A DNA stretch of 64,000 nt from Deltaproteobacteria bacterium (GCA_019314085.1 JAFCZZ010000001.1:22020-86019); one strand, 5' to 3'; counted from the stretch's first letter, positions 9,996-19,145 are shown. Notes: generated by a model not told the origin, from the sequence alone. A program made the numbers and translations.

Positions 9996-11018
9996 TTGCT
10001 CTTTCCGTTTTCAAGGGGCCCAAAAGGCAGCCATCTTGATGTAAAGACGCGCACCGAACACATTGTTGAGGTTACGAATACCGGTCAGGAACCTCAGCAG
10101 ATAGGCTCCATCACCATTGCCCCCGGCGAGACCGTGCAGCTTCCCTATGAGATAGCGAAGGCCCTCATCGGCAAGCCGAATTTCCGTGTTAGCTGGAATG
10201 TAGGCAGTGATGTGCGTGTGTTGCATGTTATCCGCTATCCGGGCCTCGGCGACCGGATTTTTGCTATGGCTGCCTGTTATGCCTTCCATCGGAACTTCCC
10301 CGAAGCCAAAATCTATTTTGAGACTTTCCCCAATGATAGAGTCTGGATTAACTGGGTGCCTTTCGTGGAATTCGGCAACCCGCCGGTGCCGCCAAGCAAA
10401 GCAGTCAATCTGGACAATGCCCCTACCGGCGGCGAAGATAGGTGCCGCCTTTACGGACGGCTGCTTGGCGTGGATGTATATGACATCCGCTTTCCTATCA
10501 GTGTGCCTAAGATCAGCATTGTGCCAGATAAACCTTATATCCTGTTTGCACCCTGCAATTCGGGGCGGGCCATGACGAGGTCACTGGCCCCTAAAGTCGT
10601 TCAGCATGTCCTGCAGTGTGATTTTGGCTACGACTTGGTACTTGTAGACCGGCAGCCTATTTATATGGACGGGCCAAGAGCTATCAATCTCACCGGCAAG
10701 ACAAGCCTGGCAGAACTGTGGTCACTTGCCCGATATGCAGAAGCTGTAATCTCGGTTGATACGGGTGTGGCCTGGATGGGAGCCTGCTTGGGCAAACCGA
10801 CACTGGTCTTCTTCAGCTACATAAATCCTGCTGAACGTGTGCAAACATGCCATACGGTTTGGGCGGTTGAACCTTCGGCTCCTTGTTGTCCCTGCGGCGA
10901 TAGGTTGCCGCCTATGCCCTGTGGAGTCAAAGCAGGCGATATTCCCATATGCATGAGGACATATACTCCTTGGGTGGTTGAAGCCAAGATACGAGAGTTT
11001 TTGTATGCGGCGCTATGA
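9996..11018 (+). CDS. GT9 heptosyltransferase-like protein with an N-terminal beta-domain
   Basis: A 340-residue protein with a TTG start at 9996; no ATG is available in frame near the start. Residues ~13-66 form a small beta-domain (VEVTNTGQEPQQIGSITIAP) unlike glycosyltransferases and more like phage structural domains. From ~70 it resembles ADP-heptose:LPS heptosyltransferases: RYPGLGDRIFAMAACYAFHR for the N-terminal Rossmann fold, and INLTGKTSLAELWSLARYAE, then AVISVDTGVAWMGACLGKPT, for the conserved C-terminal fold. A Cys cluster (CCPCGDRLPPMPCG) near the end may bind metal. It fits with the phage's heptose enzymes at 36450, 42647 and 55538. Acceptor unknown. Confidence 0.7.
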   Translation: MLFPFSRGPKGSHLDVKTRTEHIVEVTNTGQEPQQIGSITIAPGETVQLPYEIAKALIGKPNFRVSWNVGSDVRVLHVIRYPGLGDRIFAMAACYAFHRNFPEAKIYFETFPNDRVWINWVPFVEFGNPPVPPSKAVNLDNAPTGGEDRCRLYGRLLGVDVYDIRFPISVPKISIVPDKPYILFAPCNSGRAMTRSLAPKVVQHVLQCDFGYDLVLVDRQPIYMDGPRAINLTGKTSLAELWSLARYAEAVISVDTGVAWMGACLGKPTLVFFSYINPAERVQTCHTVWAVEPSAPCCPCGDRLPPMPCGVKAGDIPICMRTYTPWVVEAKIREFLYAAL

Positions 11019-12040
11019 GAAGGAAGATTCTGTTTCTGTTTCCGTCGAGTTCAATGGGTGGGGAACAACGATGGCTCGCCACACTGGCCCCGCGCTTGGA
11101 TAGGCTTGGCTTTGAGGTTCGAATCATATTCAATCGGGGTCATCGGAGCGACTTTTTCTACCACCTGCTTGAGAAGTATGCCATACCCGAAGCCTGCTAC
11201 TGGGCACCAGACTGGCGGCATTTTCATGAGCGCTACCCCGAAGTGATAGCAGAAGCCCTTGCTGCATACCGGCCCGATGTGCTGATAGTTGACCGTGCTG
11301 AAGCCCTGCATGATGTTTTCAAACAGCCCCAGCTTGACTACAAGCCGAAGGTCGTCTTTGTATGCCACACTATGGAAATGGCGATGATAAATCAAATCCG
11401 GCAGATTGATGAGCTTATTGACGAAGTGGTGGCCGTCTCCAATCGCATTGCAGAACTGATTGACTGGCGGCCTGTGCATGTAATCTGGAATGGCGTGGAG
11501 AAGCCGCAGGCCATACCGGGCTTTGATGTGCGTAAGCTACTGGGCATACCTGAGAGAGCTGAAGTTGTAGGTTTTATGGGCCGGGTAGATGCCAACAAAA
11601 GGCCAAGCTGGGTTATCGAGGCAGCCAAACGCTGTGGTTACTGGTCTTTGATTATTGGCCGAGGGGCCATCGTTCCCAAGCTGAAGGAAATGGCAGCCAC
11701 CACAACCAAGTTTATCCCCACTGAAGTCTGGTTCCCCGGCAACTGGTATCAGGCCATGACCCGTTTTGTGCTGGCTTCCATGCATGAAGGCTTTGGCCTA
11801 GTGCCCATAGAAGCGCTTCTATATGATGTGCCGGTGTATGTAACTCGTGTTGGCGACCTGCCTAATATCTTCGGAGACACTATCCGTTATTTCGATTCGC
11901 TTCAGGAGCTAATCGGTCTTCTGAGGCAATCGCCCTACGACATACGGCCTGCGAGGGCCATCATTGAAGAGAAATTATCGCCAGAGAGGATGGCAAAAGC
12001 CTATGCCAGACTATTCGAAGGTCAGGCTTCTTATCCATGA
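11015..12040 (+). CDS. Glycosyltransferase family 4
   Basis: A 341-residue GT-B enzyme with an ATGA overlap with the heptosyltransferase-like gene. The N-terminus has FLFPSSSMGGEQRWLATLAP (nucleotide-sugar-enzyme Rossmann fold with a glycine turn) and the centre VHVIWNGVEKP. The C-terminal domain has FMGRVDANKRPSWVIEAAKR and the family signature MHEGFGLVPIEALLYDVPVY. It should transfer a sugar from a nucleotide donor to a glycan. It is the second gene of the sugar block behind the tail genes. Donor and acceptor cannot be told from sequence. Confidence 0.85.
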   Translation: MRRKILFLFPSSSMGGEQRWLATLAPRLDRLGFEVRIIFNRGHRSDFFYHLLEKYAIPEACYWAPDWRHFHERYPEVIAEALAAYRPDVLIVDRAEALHDVFKQPQLDYKPKVVFVCHTMEMAMINQIRQIDELIDEVVAVSNRIAELIDWRPVHVIWNGVEKPQAIPGFDVRKLLGIPERAEVVGFMGRVDANKRPSWVIEAAKRCGYWSLIIGRGAIVPKLKEMAATTTKFIPTEVWFPGNWYQAMTRFVLASMHEGFGLVPIEALLYDVPVYVTRVGDLPNIFGDTIRYFDSLQELIGLLRQSPYDIRPARAIIEEKLSPERMAKAYARLFEGQASYP

Positions 12041-12974
12041 TATAACACACACGGCCAACTTTGGAGACTGGATGGTGGGCCAGTTTTTGCGCTTCTGGCT
12101 GGCCGAAAACTGCCCTAGCATACAGACACGATACCTAACAAGCGTGCCAAATACCCGTGGTGTATGGCTGAATGATAGGTTCTTTGAGGACTGGGACTGG
12201 CCGACGCACATACTGATTTTCGGCGGCTCGGTATGGTATGACGACCGCCGTTGGGTGTATGAACATGACTGGCTTGAGCGTCTACAGGACAATCAAAGGC
12301 TTTGCATCTGGGGCGGCATCCAAGTGCCCTTCACTCATCAAGAGAAGGTTAGGCCAGTTCTGGCGCGGGCTGATTTGGTCTTGACGCGTTTTGAAAGCGA
12401 AATACCCGTCCTCAAGGAACATTGCAGTGATGCCCACATAATGGTGGGCAGTGACCTTTGCTTCCTGCAAACGATAAAATGGAAGCCCAAGACGGGGCCT
12501 GCGGTGATTGCAGGCCACCTCATCAAAGAATTTGAACCATATCAATCGCTGTGGGTAGAGACATTGCGTTCTGCTTTGGGCTGCCAAGTCAGGATTGCGG
12601 GTGTTTGTTGTTTGGACGGCACACCGGCAACCAATCCCTGGGTTGTGCCCTTCCCAATGTTCTGGAATTGGCTGTTTGATTGCTGTCTGGCCGCTTGCAC
12701 AGCCCTTCATGCAGGCATCCTCGCAGCAGCCATGTGCACGCCGCTTGTCTTAATTGACTTGCAGGGAAGGCCGATGAGCAAGTATCGCTTCATGGGCTTG
12801 GAATTCGAGTCGGTGACGGGTTTCTATCCTACTGTCAGGCCTTCTGAACCGACGCCCGAAGTTGTTCAGGCAGCATATGAATTGCCATTCGCCCTGCGTG
12901 AAGAATATGCTAAACTTAAAGCAGAACAGGCCCGAAGGGGACTGGGGGAGCTGAGGGCATGGCTGACGAGCTAA
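12003..12974 (+). CDS. Polysaccharide pyruvyltransferase-like protein
   Basis: About 323 residues from ATG 12003, overlapping the GT4 gene by 38 bases. The N-terminus HDITHTANFGDWMVGQFLRF matches the nucleotide-binding loop region of the pyruvyltransferase superfamily (G-N-x-G-D type), followed by HILIFGGSVWYDDRRW. The centre has ARADLVLTRFESEIPVLKEH, like the R-D-x-x-S step, and the C-terminus has CTALHAGILAAAMCTPLVLI, like the R-x-H-x-x-x-x-A-x-x-x-x-x-P segment. It may add pyruvate ketals or act as another GT-B-type transferase on the glycan made by its neighbours. Moderate certainty because motif residues vary. Confidence 0.55.
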   Translation: MPDYSKVRLLIHDITHTANFGDWMVGQFLRFWLAENCPSIQTRYLTSVPNTRGVWLNDRFFEDWDWPTHILIFGGSVWYDDRRWVYEHDWLERLQDNQRLCIWGGIQVPFTHQEKVRPVLARADLVLTRFESEIPVLKEHCSDAHIMVGSDLCFLQTIKWKPKTGPAVIAGHLIKEFEPYQSLWVETLRSALGCQVRIAGVCCLDGTPATNPWVVPFPMFWNWLFDCCLAACTALHAGILAAAMCTPLVLIDLQGRPMSKYRFMGLEFESVTGFYPTVRPSEPTPEVVQAAYELPFALREEYAKLKAEQARRGLGELRAWLTS

Positions 12975-14548
12975 TTGACGTGGGCAGCAAGTTAACCGAA
13001 GAAGAGCTTGAATTATTCGCCAAATTGCTCGACTTTTACCAGAATTATGAACTTTACCAGCGATTGCCTTTAGCCACCAAGGCTGTCGTCTGGCAAATGG
13101 TGTATCAGTTATGCAGGAAGTCGGCAGCCTGGGTGGCTGCTTTCTTTGGGATTAAATACAACACGGCAAGGGCTTTGCTACGCAATCGGGGCCTGAAGGC
13201 TTCAGGCATTCGGGCCAGGCCGCCGTGGGACTATTACTATGACAGGGCAGCAGCGCTGGTGATGGAAGGCAAAGTTAAGCCGGTCTTGCAGGAACTCCGC
13301 GAGGAAATGCTGGGCGGTCCCTATGACCCCAAAGAAGGTGCCATTGAAGCCCTGCGTGAAGCAAGATTGAAACAGCAGGCAGCCCAGGCTCAAGCAAAAC
13401 AGCCGACCGAACAGCTTCCGAACGAAGAGAATGAAGATGAAGGCAAAGAAGATATCCTGCCCAATGAGGATGTAGCTAAGCTTGATTATTATCGGGCACG
13501 ATGTGCGAAGCTTGAACGACGGCTTGAGCGCCTGCAACAGCAATACATCCGCTTACAGATGACCTGGGAACGATTCTCAGAGTATGTGCTGGAGAAACTG
13601 GCCCCCTATCCGAAGCAAGATTACCCGGATGTTCCTCCGGCCAGAAGCACCAAAGACCCACATATAGCCATGATGGATTTGTCGGATATACACGTAGGTG
13701 AGCTGGTTCGGGCCGAAGAAACAATGGGCCTAGCCGCTTACGATTGGGAAACATTCCTGCGTCGTAAGAAGGCCTACATGGAAGGCCTCGTGCGAGTTGT
13801 TGAAGACGTGCGTGAAGACCATCCCATACATATAGGCATAATTCACGCTCTTGGCGACTGGGCCACCGGCGAACGCAACTTCCCTTTGCAACTCGCCCAG
13901 CTTGACAAATTCTTGAACGAGCAGATTATCGAAGGTTCCGCTGAGTTGGCCGAGATGATACAGTTCATGGCAACCCTGTTCCCCAAGCTATATATTTACG
14001 CCGTCCCCGGCAATCATTCTGCAGGCAAAGACCTCACGATGACCCTTGACCTGCTGGTTTATCATACCATAGCAACGCTGCTGCGAGACCAGGATAACAT
14101 CAAGTTTGTCATCAGCAAGTCGCCGTATCTCGGCTATGAGCTTTCGCCTCAGTATGTGCCGATTGAATACAAGCACGATAACTGGTGCTGGCGTTATCTG
14201 ATAACACACGGGCATATGGTTAGAAGGCATTATGGCATACCGTATTATGGCCTCGACCGGCTGGTCGCCAAGATAACAAAGACCACGGGCGTGGTCTGGG
14301 ATGCCGTCTTCGCAGCCCATCATCATGAAGAGGCCCGCACACGTCACTGGTGGGTTAATGGCTCTTGGGTAGGGGGCAGCAAACTGAGCGTGGAGAAGAT
14401 GCAGGCTGCCGAACCTGCCTGTCAGTGGTTCAGGCTATGGCATCCCCACTGGGGCATAAGCTGGCAGCTTGAAATCTATTTGGAGAATCCACAGCAGAAG
14501 CTCATGCCGGATGAAGATGGCATCTTTGGGCCAGCGTTTAAGCAGTGA
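12959..14548 (+). CDS. HTH-containing calcineurin-like metallophosphoesterase
   Basis: A 529-residue protein. Residues ~50-85 look like a helix-turn-helix (SAAWVAAFFGIKYNTARALL), then a charged Gln/Glu-rich linker and coiled coil (~115-200). The catalytic domain follows with the metal ligands in order: MDLSDIHVGE (D-x-H), HALGDWATGE (G-D), VPGNHSAG (G-N-H), ITHGHMVRR and FAAHHHEE (G-H and H ligands). Substrate may be a nucleic acid or phospho-compound. An HTH joined to a phosphoesterase suggests action on DNA. It overlaps the previous gene by 16 bases and is followed at once by a methyltransferase gene. Confidence 0.75.
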   Translation: MADELIDVGSKLTEEELELFAKLLDFYQNYELYQRLPLATKAVVWQMVYQLCRKSAAWVAAFFGIKYNTARALLRNRGLKASGIRARPPWDYYYDRAAALVMEGKVKPVLQELREEMLGGPYDPKEGAIEALREARLKQQAAQAQAKQPTEQLPNEENEDEGKEDILPNEDVAKLDYYRARCAKLERRLERLQQQYIRLQMTWERFSEYVLEKLAPYPKQDYPDVPPARSTKDPHIAMMDLSDIHVGELVRAEETMGLAAYDWETFLRRKKAYMEGLVRVVEDVREDHPIHIGIIHALGDWATGERNFPLQLAQLDKFLNEQIIEGSAELAEMIQFMATLFPKLYIYAVPGNHSAGKDLTMTLDLLVYHTIATLLRDQDNIKFVISKSPYLGYELSPQYVPIEYKHDNWCWRYLITHGHMVRRHYGIPYYGLDRLVAKITKTTGVVWDAVFAAHHHEEARTRHWWVNGSWVGGSKLSVEKMQAAEPACQWFRLWHPHWGISWQLEIYLENPQQKLMPDEDGIFGPAFKQ

Positions 14549-14551
14549 AAC

Positions 14552-15529
14552 ATGGCGGATCAGAAAATCGGTAAACAGAGGCTCATCCTTGGAGATTGCC
14601 GCGAGGTGCTTCGCGAATTACACCTCGAAGGTGTGTCTCTTGTCCTTACCGATCCACCGTATGGTCACAAACTGACCGAATGGGATAACTGGCCTGACAA
14701 GCAGGTCTGGCGGTTGTGCTACGAGGCGATGCTTCCTGGGGCTGCTCTGCTGAGTTTTATGGCTAACCGGGGCAATAAGCTTGCTCGCCTAGTAGCAGAG
14801 CTCGAAGAAGCAGGATTTGAGACCGATTGGCCTTGGCTATATTGGGCACAAGGCAATGGTCTACCCAAAGCGAAAGGCGAGAGACCTAAGGGGAAACTAG
14901 CGCTGAAGCCAGCGGTGCAACCGATCGTGCATGTGCGAAAGCCGGGCGATCCTATCCCATACGATATTGGCTCGGCGACCATTCCCTTTCGTGATGAGCA
15001 GGACGCAAGCACAGCAAGAAGAAACAGAACTCAATGGTGGGAAAGTCTGTCAGCAGCACAAGCAGCAGCTAATCGTAGTCTCTGGGATGGTCCTCAACAG
15101 AAGCGACTGCTGAGTGGGCGGTATCCTGCTGAGCTTGTCTGCATTGGTGTCCCTGGCGAATGGGCCAAGTACTTCGACATCACCAACTGGGCGCTTGCGT
15201 ACTTTCCAGATGAACGCCAAGGTTCGCTGTGCTGGCTGCAGCATAGCGGAGCACCAGATGGGCGCAATAGACACCCGACACGCAAACCAGTACGGCTATT
15301 AGCATGGCTAATTAAGTTGTTTAGTGCTCAGTTCGTACTAGACCCATTTGCAGGCAGTGGAAGCATCGCAGTCGCTTGTGAGCTACTGGGAATACCTGGT
15401 GTGCATATTGAAGTACAGCGTGAGTATTTCCGTATTATGTGCGGGCGTGTAAAATGGGCAGTCGAACAAAAGAGAAACTGCGACAAACAGCAAGACAAAG
15501 AACAACTACGCCTTTGGCAACTCTCCTAA
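14552..15529 (+). CDS. DNA adenine/cytosine-N4 methyltransferase (DPPY type)
   Basis: A 325-residue enzyme. Catalytic DPPY is at residues 34-37 and the AdoMet-binding DPFAGSGS motif lies near the C-terminus, preceded by HPTRKPVRLLAWLI; this is the beta-class order (motif IV before motif I). It methylates an exocyclic amino group in DNA. No restriction gene is adjacent, so it is likely an orphan that protects or marks phage DNA. Its codon use and low GGCC content (I count three in 978 bp) differ from its neighbours and suggest later acquisition. Confidence 0.85.
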   Translation: MADQKIGKQRLILGDCREVLRELHLEGVSLVLTDPPYGHKLTEWDNWPDKQVWRLCYEAMLPGAALLSFMANRGNKLARLVAELEEAGFETDWPWLYWAQGNGLPKAKGERPKGKLALKPAVQPIVHVRKPGDPIPYDIGSATIPFRDEQDASTARRNRTQWWESLSAAQAAANRSLWDGPQQKRLLSGRYPAELVCIGVPGEWAKYFDITNWALAYFPDERQGSLCWLQHSGAPDGRNRHPTRKPVRLLAWLIKLFSAQFVLDPFAGSGSIAVACELLGIPGVHIEVQREYFRIMCGRVKWAVEQKRNCDKQQDKEQLRLWQLS

Positions 15530-15580
15530 AAAGAAGGAAGAAAATAATTCCCACGATTCCGAAATAGAAGAAAAGAAAAA

Positions 15581-15817
15581 ATGGCACTAAAGCAGCGGCA
15601 AAACCAAGTTTGTGCCTTAGACTTCGCGGATATACTTGGTTCGATAGGCTATCTCGTGCTGTATGCGTCGGGAGACGATGGTGACAGGTTGTTTGTGTTT
15701 CAGCGGCCCAACCGGCCTCAAGATGAGCTTGCGCCGCTTTGTATTCTTGAGATTGATGAAGAGGGGAACATCAGTGCCGATGACATTGAAGCTTCGCTCA
15801 ACTGGAAGCTGCGATAA
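15581..15817 (+). CDS. Small hypothetical protein
   Basis: A 78-residue acidic protein downstream of the methyltransferase, with A-rich DNA before it and a strong hairpin just after it. It contains FADILGSIGYLVLYASGDDG and ICILEIDEEGNISADDIEAS-like strands. No family recognised. It is the last gene before the promoter at 15915. Confidence 0.5.
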   Translation: MALKQRQNQVCALDFADILGSIGYLVLYASGDDGDRLFVFQRPNRPQDELAPLCILEIDEEGNISADDIEASLNWKLR

Positions 15818-15825
15818 AAATTACA

Positions 15826-15846
15826 GGGGCCTCGGTGTGAGGCCCC
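15826..15846 (+). terminator. Perfect 8-bp hairpin after the left operon
   Basis: GGGGCCTC (15826-15833) and GAGGCCCC (15839-15846) with a 5-base loop, nine bases after the stop of the 78-residue gene. No U-tract follows, so it could be a Rho-assisted end, a weak intrinsic terminator or an mRNA-stabilising hairpin. Confidence 0.5.
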
Positions 15847-15848
15847 TC

Positions 15849-16013
15849 GTGGCACAGACAAGGAGTGGCGGTAAGCAGCACAAAGCCGCTAGCCAAGCGA
15901 ACCCCCACTCTCACTTGACATTATACCACACTAGGCATATAATTCAAACGCAAAATTTAAGTAGGGGAGAGTGGCACAAGACAAGGGGTGGACGGTAAGC
16001 GATGAAAACAAAG
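15849..16013 (+). repeat. Direct repeat (about 38 bp) on both sides of a promoter
   Basis: The first copy runs from about 15849 to 15887 and the second from about 15971 to 16013. Shared blocks are GTGGCACA, GACAAGG, GTGG, CGGTAAGC and ACAAAGC. The second copy contains the start codon of the 1047-residue gene. The two copies bracket the consensus promoter at 15915, as if an insertion or duplication placed that promoter here. Confidence 0.65.
15915..15943 (+). promoter_or_regulatory. Consensus sigma-70 promoter for the replication block
   Basis: TTGACA at 15915-15920 and TATAAT at 15938-15943 with exactly 17 bases between: both hexamers match the consensus fully. Transcription would start near 15950, about 50 bases before the gene at 16002. 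This is the strongest promoter I see in the window and it heads the long co-oriented replication and recombination run. Confidence 0.85.
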
Positions 16014-19000
16014 CTAAGACTAAAAGCAGACAACCGGAAGCTCACCAAACAGATTGTCCGAGGCAAGCCCCTCGACCGCCCCGTAGTAGTCAAGTGCCAT
16101 CATGTAACTATTGAGAGGAATAACGCTGAGTCTCTGGCGAAGAATCTTGAAGGTGTCCACTACCGCAGGCCTTCCCGCAATCGTGAGAATTATCCCATCA
16201 TGGAGTGTCTGCAGAAGTTGGGCCAGGGCCGGATTGTAGGCTTCGGCACCAAGCGCAAGCACCGCAAGCGCAAGACACGGTATGAACTGCTCAGCCAGAA
16301 CAATCCCCACTCGGCTTACAGCAAAATCAAAGCTTATATGCAACAATATCCCGGCCTGCTGAAGGATGACCCCAAGCAATGGGCCGAACAGCTCAAAGGC
16401 ATGGGTTATTGCGGGAAGACTTACCTGCGCGTCATGGCCCAGATGGTCAAAGACCGCATACTCATCTGGACGTATGATAATTACACTGAAGGCTGGCGCG
16501 TTGCCACCAAAGACGACCCCGATTGGGTGCCACGGTTCCCGTTGTATCCCTGGGCATTCGTGTTTGCCTGGCTGGCTGCGGGCCGCAGCATACTTGACCT
16601 CAAGCTCGACTGGATGACCTACGGTTATAGCCCCGCTGAGATAGATGAAGGATTGCGGTTCCTGCGCAAGCATGGTTTAGTGCAGGTTGATGAGAAGGGA
16701 CATCTGCAACCCAATGTTGAACCCACAGGCTATCGGCGGGCCGTCGAATACGAAGACACAGGCGACCCCATCTTTGAGGTCTGCAAAACTGGGCTGTGGG
16801 AACAGCGGAAGAAGTTGCCTCGTATGCCCAAGGTGCAACAATACCTTTACGTGATAGCTTTGGCCTATGCCGTGGCCTTCCCCGAAAGGCTGATAGAATA
16901 CTGCAAGAGTCTGGCCTGGACACGTTTGCGCAACTTAAAACTCGACTTATCACCGTGTGCTTATGGCGATTTGCAGCTCGTCAGAAGAGTGGGCCGCAAT
17001 GAGCGCCGCAAGGGCAAGCACAACCGTTACCCCAATGCTACACTGCAAAATCTGCTGGCCCTTATCAAGCGCTATAAGCTCACCATCGTGGAACCGGAAC
17101 TCCTGGCCGAAGCCCTCGGCATCACCGCCCGCCACGCCCATCGCCTCCTCTGGCGGGCACATGAGCTGGGCCTGTTAACAATTGTGAACATCTATCGCCG
17201 CCCCGGCTCAAGGGCATATCTTTACCGCGTTTCATTTAATTTTGCAGCGCCGGATAAAAACTGTCGCGTAAAGTGCGATTTCGGGACAAGCAATTCCCCC
17301 TCATACTCCCCCTATAAGCTCTTTAGTACTCCTAGTACAAGTACGATTGATTCGAAGGCAAGTAAGGGAGGGCACGGGCCCGGCCAGCAGGCCGTTGGCC
17401 TGCCGGGATTGCTGTTTGGGGAGAAGTATATAGCTTACAAGAGAGGGAAAGGAAAAAAGCTTTGGGGGAGGGTTTTGGGCGTGCTGGGGGTGGAGGGTTT
17501 GGGCCGGGGCCTTGCGTTATTTGCCAAGCATCTGGAAATAGAAAAACTTAAGGCCTGGGGGTGGAGGAGAGGTCACCCATATGAGGTGCTGGTAGGCAGG
17601 TTTGAGAGGTTTGAGGAAGGATGGAAGCAAGCGCTTGTGAAATTTTTCACAGGCAGGGAAGAGGGAGGGGGTGTGGAGGGGTTTGTTGGGCTTGTGCTGG
17701 CGTGGTTGAACGGGGAGTGGCGGGTGGTATGTGGCCTGCTGGAGGAGTATGTGGATTGGCTTTATAAGAGGGCCACGCAGTTGGGACATGATGGCAGACG
17801 CAAGCTGGCCTGGTGGACGATGCAGGATTACCGGAAGGCACGGGACTTGCTGGAAGAGGCCCGGCAACGGCCCATAGACTACATCCTTCGCTTCTGGTAT
17901 GGTTATTGCACGGGCTTCCGCTGGGTGGATGACGCCATTGAAAGGTGGGCTTTGAGGTTTACCGGCCAGGCTATGCGGCTATACTTACTGCGGGGTGCTA
18001 AAACTTTCTACATCAGTGACGAGGGACATGTTATGGCGCTTGACGGGCGGAAGGAAGCAAGTGGCAACGGCATCCACATGCACACGGATTACGGCACGCT
18101 CGACCCCAAGCCCAGGCGCAAGACGAAGCCTACCATCCGTGAGCAGGAGGCCATCCCCAACCAGGGGATAGATTTGACTGCTGCCCTGAAGGAGGCATCG
18201 GAGGCCGAAGAAGAGGCTTCTGTTGATGAAGAAGTTAAAGGCCAGGATGAAGTGGTTATCGTTCAGAGGCCAGGGGAAAGCTGGTCACTGCCCCTCGGCC
18301 CCAACCGGCCCAAGCACATAAGAGTCAAGACAGAAGACGGCCAGACCATCATCTGCTACGAGCTTGATGAAGAAGTGGATGTATACAGGATAGCTTCCTA
18401 TCCGGGCACCGGTGGCCTCGATGAAGGCATGTATGTGCCCCAGTGTGCCGAGGAATTCTGGCGCTTGCCGCCTGATGCCCCCATCGCCATACTTGAATCC
18501 CGGCTGCCTACTCATTTGCGCTATCTGGCCCGTTACCGCCAGATTAAGCAGAAATTCCGCGAAGCCAAGCAGATTGAGGATTTGCTGACCCGCAGCATGC
18601 CAAGGAATACAACCTACGGCCTCGGCCTGATAGGTATCGTCACTGACTGGTATCTGTGGTATATCAAGAAGCAACGTGTGCGACACTGGACGCCGGAATG
18701 GTATCTTGCTTACGGGGAAGTTTTGCTGAAAGCCTGTCACTACTATGCGGCCCCCGGCGAACCTGCAGGCCTTAAGATTGGGGCTGCTGAAACCTGGCAG
18801 AAGGCTTTACAGGGCCAGGCGGTATCGCCCGTCGAGCTGGCCGATGCCTATGACCGCCTGACAATGGTCACGCCCATTGAGTCCAGTGTTGCTCGCCATA
18901 TGAACCAGCCTTGGCGGGGCATGTGGGATTGGTTCTGGAATTGGGTGTTGAAGGGTATGCCCGAAGATGAGAAGTATAAGGCGTTGCACAACGTGATTGT

Positions 19001-19145
19001 GGCCTGCCAGAGAGGTCATGAGAAATATGATGTTGAAACCTATTGCGATGACCTGACCGGCCTTGCCGTAATAGAAGCTTTCGACGACTTTGATGCTGAC
19101 GCGATACGGGAAGCCCTGCGACGTTACGGCGACCCCCGAAGCTAA
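16002..19145 (+). CDS. Large protein of unknown function heading the replication block
   Basis: A 1047-residue protein, first gene after the consensus promoter. The N-terminus is very basic (residues 1-100, with HRKRKTRYELL). Two winged-helix-like stretches are visible, near residues 120-240 (IDEGLRFLRKHGLVQVDEKG) and 340-400 (LLAEALGITARHAHRLLWRA). The C-terminal half is acidic and mixed. Position before the primase-helicase and the DNA-binding look suggest an initiator-like or regulatory role, but no catalytic motif was found. The segment coding residues ~450-600 is oddly G-rich (GGG-run DNA at 17380-17760). Confidence 0.6.
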   Translation: MKTKLRLKADNRKLTKQIVRGKPLDRPVVVKCHHVTIERNNAESLAKNLEGVHYRRPSRNRENYPIMECLQKLGQGRIVGFGTKRKHRKRKTRYELLSQNNPHSAYSKIKAYMQQYPGLLKDDPKQWAEQLKGMGYCGKTYLRVMAQMVKDRILIWTYDNYTEGWRVATKDDPDWVPRFPLYPWAFVFAWLAAGRSILDLKLDWMTYGYSPAEIDEGLRFLRKHGLVQVDEKGHLQPNVEPTGYRRAVEYEDTGDPIFEVCKTGLWEQRKKLPRMPKVQQYLYVIALAYAVAFPERLIEYCKSLAWTRLRNLKLDLSPCAYGDLQLVRRVGRNERRKGKHNRYPNATLQNLLALIKRYKLTIVEPELLAEALGITARHAHRLLWRAHELGLLTIVNIYRRPGSRAYLYRVSFNFAAPDKNCRVKCDFGTSNSPSYSPYKLFSTPSTSTIDSKASKGGHGPGQQAVGLPGLLFGEKYIAYKRGKGKKLWGRVLGVLGVEGLGRGLALFAKHLEIEKLKAWGWRRGHPYEVLVGRFERFEEGWKQALVKFFTGREEGGGVEGFVGLVLAWLNGEWRVVCGLLEEYVDWLYKRATQLGHDGRRKLAWWTMQDYRKARDLLEEARQRPIDYILRFWYGYCTGFRWVDDAIERWALRFTGQAMRLYLLRGAKTFYISDEGHVMALDGRKEASGNGIHMHTDYGTLDPKPRRKTKPTIREQEAIPNQGIDLTAALKEASEAEEEASVDEEVKGQDEVVIVQRPGESWSLPLGPNRPKHIRVKTEDGQTIICYELDEEVDVYRIASYPGTGGLDEGMYVPQCAEEFWRLPPDAPIAILESRLPTHLRYLARYRQIKQKFREAKQIEDLLTRSMPRNTTYGLGLIGIVTDWYLWYIKKQRVRHWTPEWYLAYGEVLLKACHYYAAPGEPAGLKIGAAETWQKALQGQAVSPVELADAYDRLTMVTPIESSVARHMNQPWRGMWDWFWNWVLKGMPEDEKYKALHNVIVACQRGHEKYDVETYCDDLTGLAVIEAFDDFDADAIREALRRYGDPRS
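17464..17490 (+). other. Potential G-quadruplex inside the 1047-residue gene
   Basis: Four runs of three or more G (17464-17468, 17470-17472, 17477-17479, 17486-17490) are separated by loops of 1, 4 and 6 bases, the canonical G3+N1-7 pattern, on the coding strand. More G-runs follow to about 17520. It could stall polymerase or mark a replication element. Confidence 0.55.

Noticed and set aside
9974..10039. ATG 9974 as the start of the GT9 gene
   Set aside because: It is in a different phase and stops after 21 codons.
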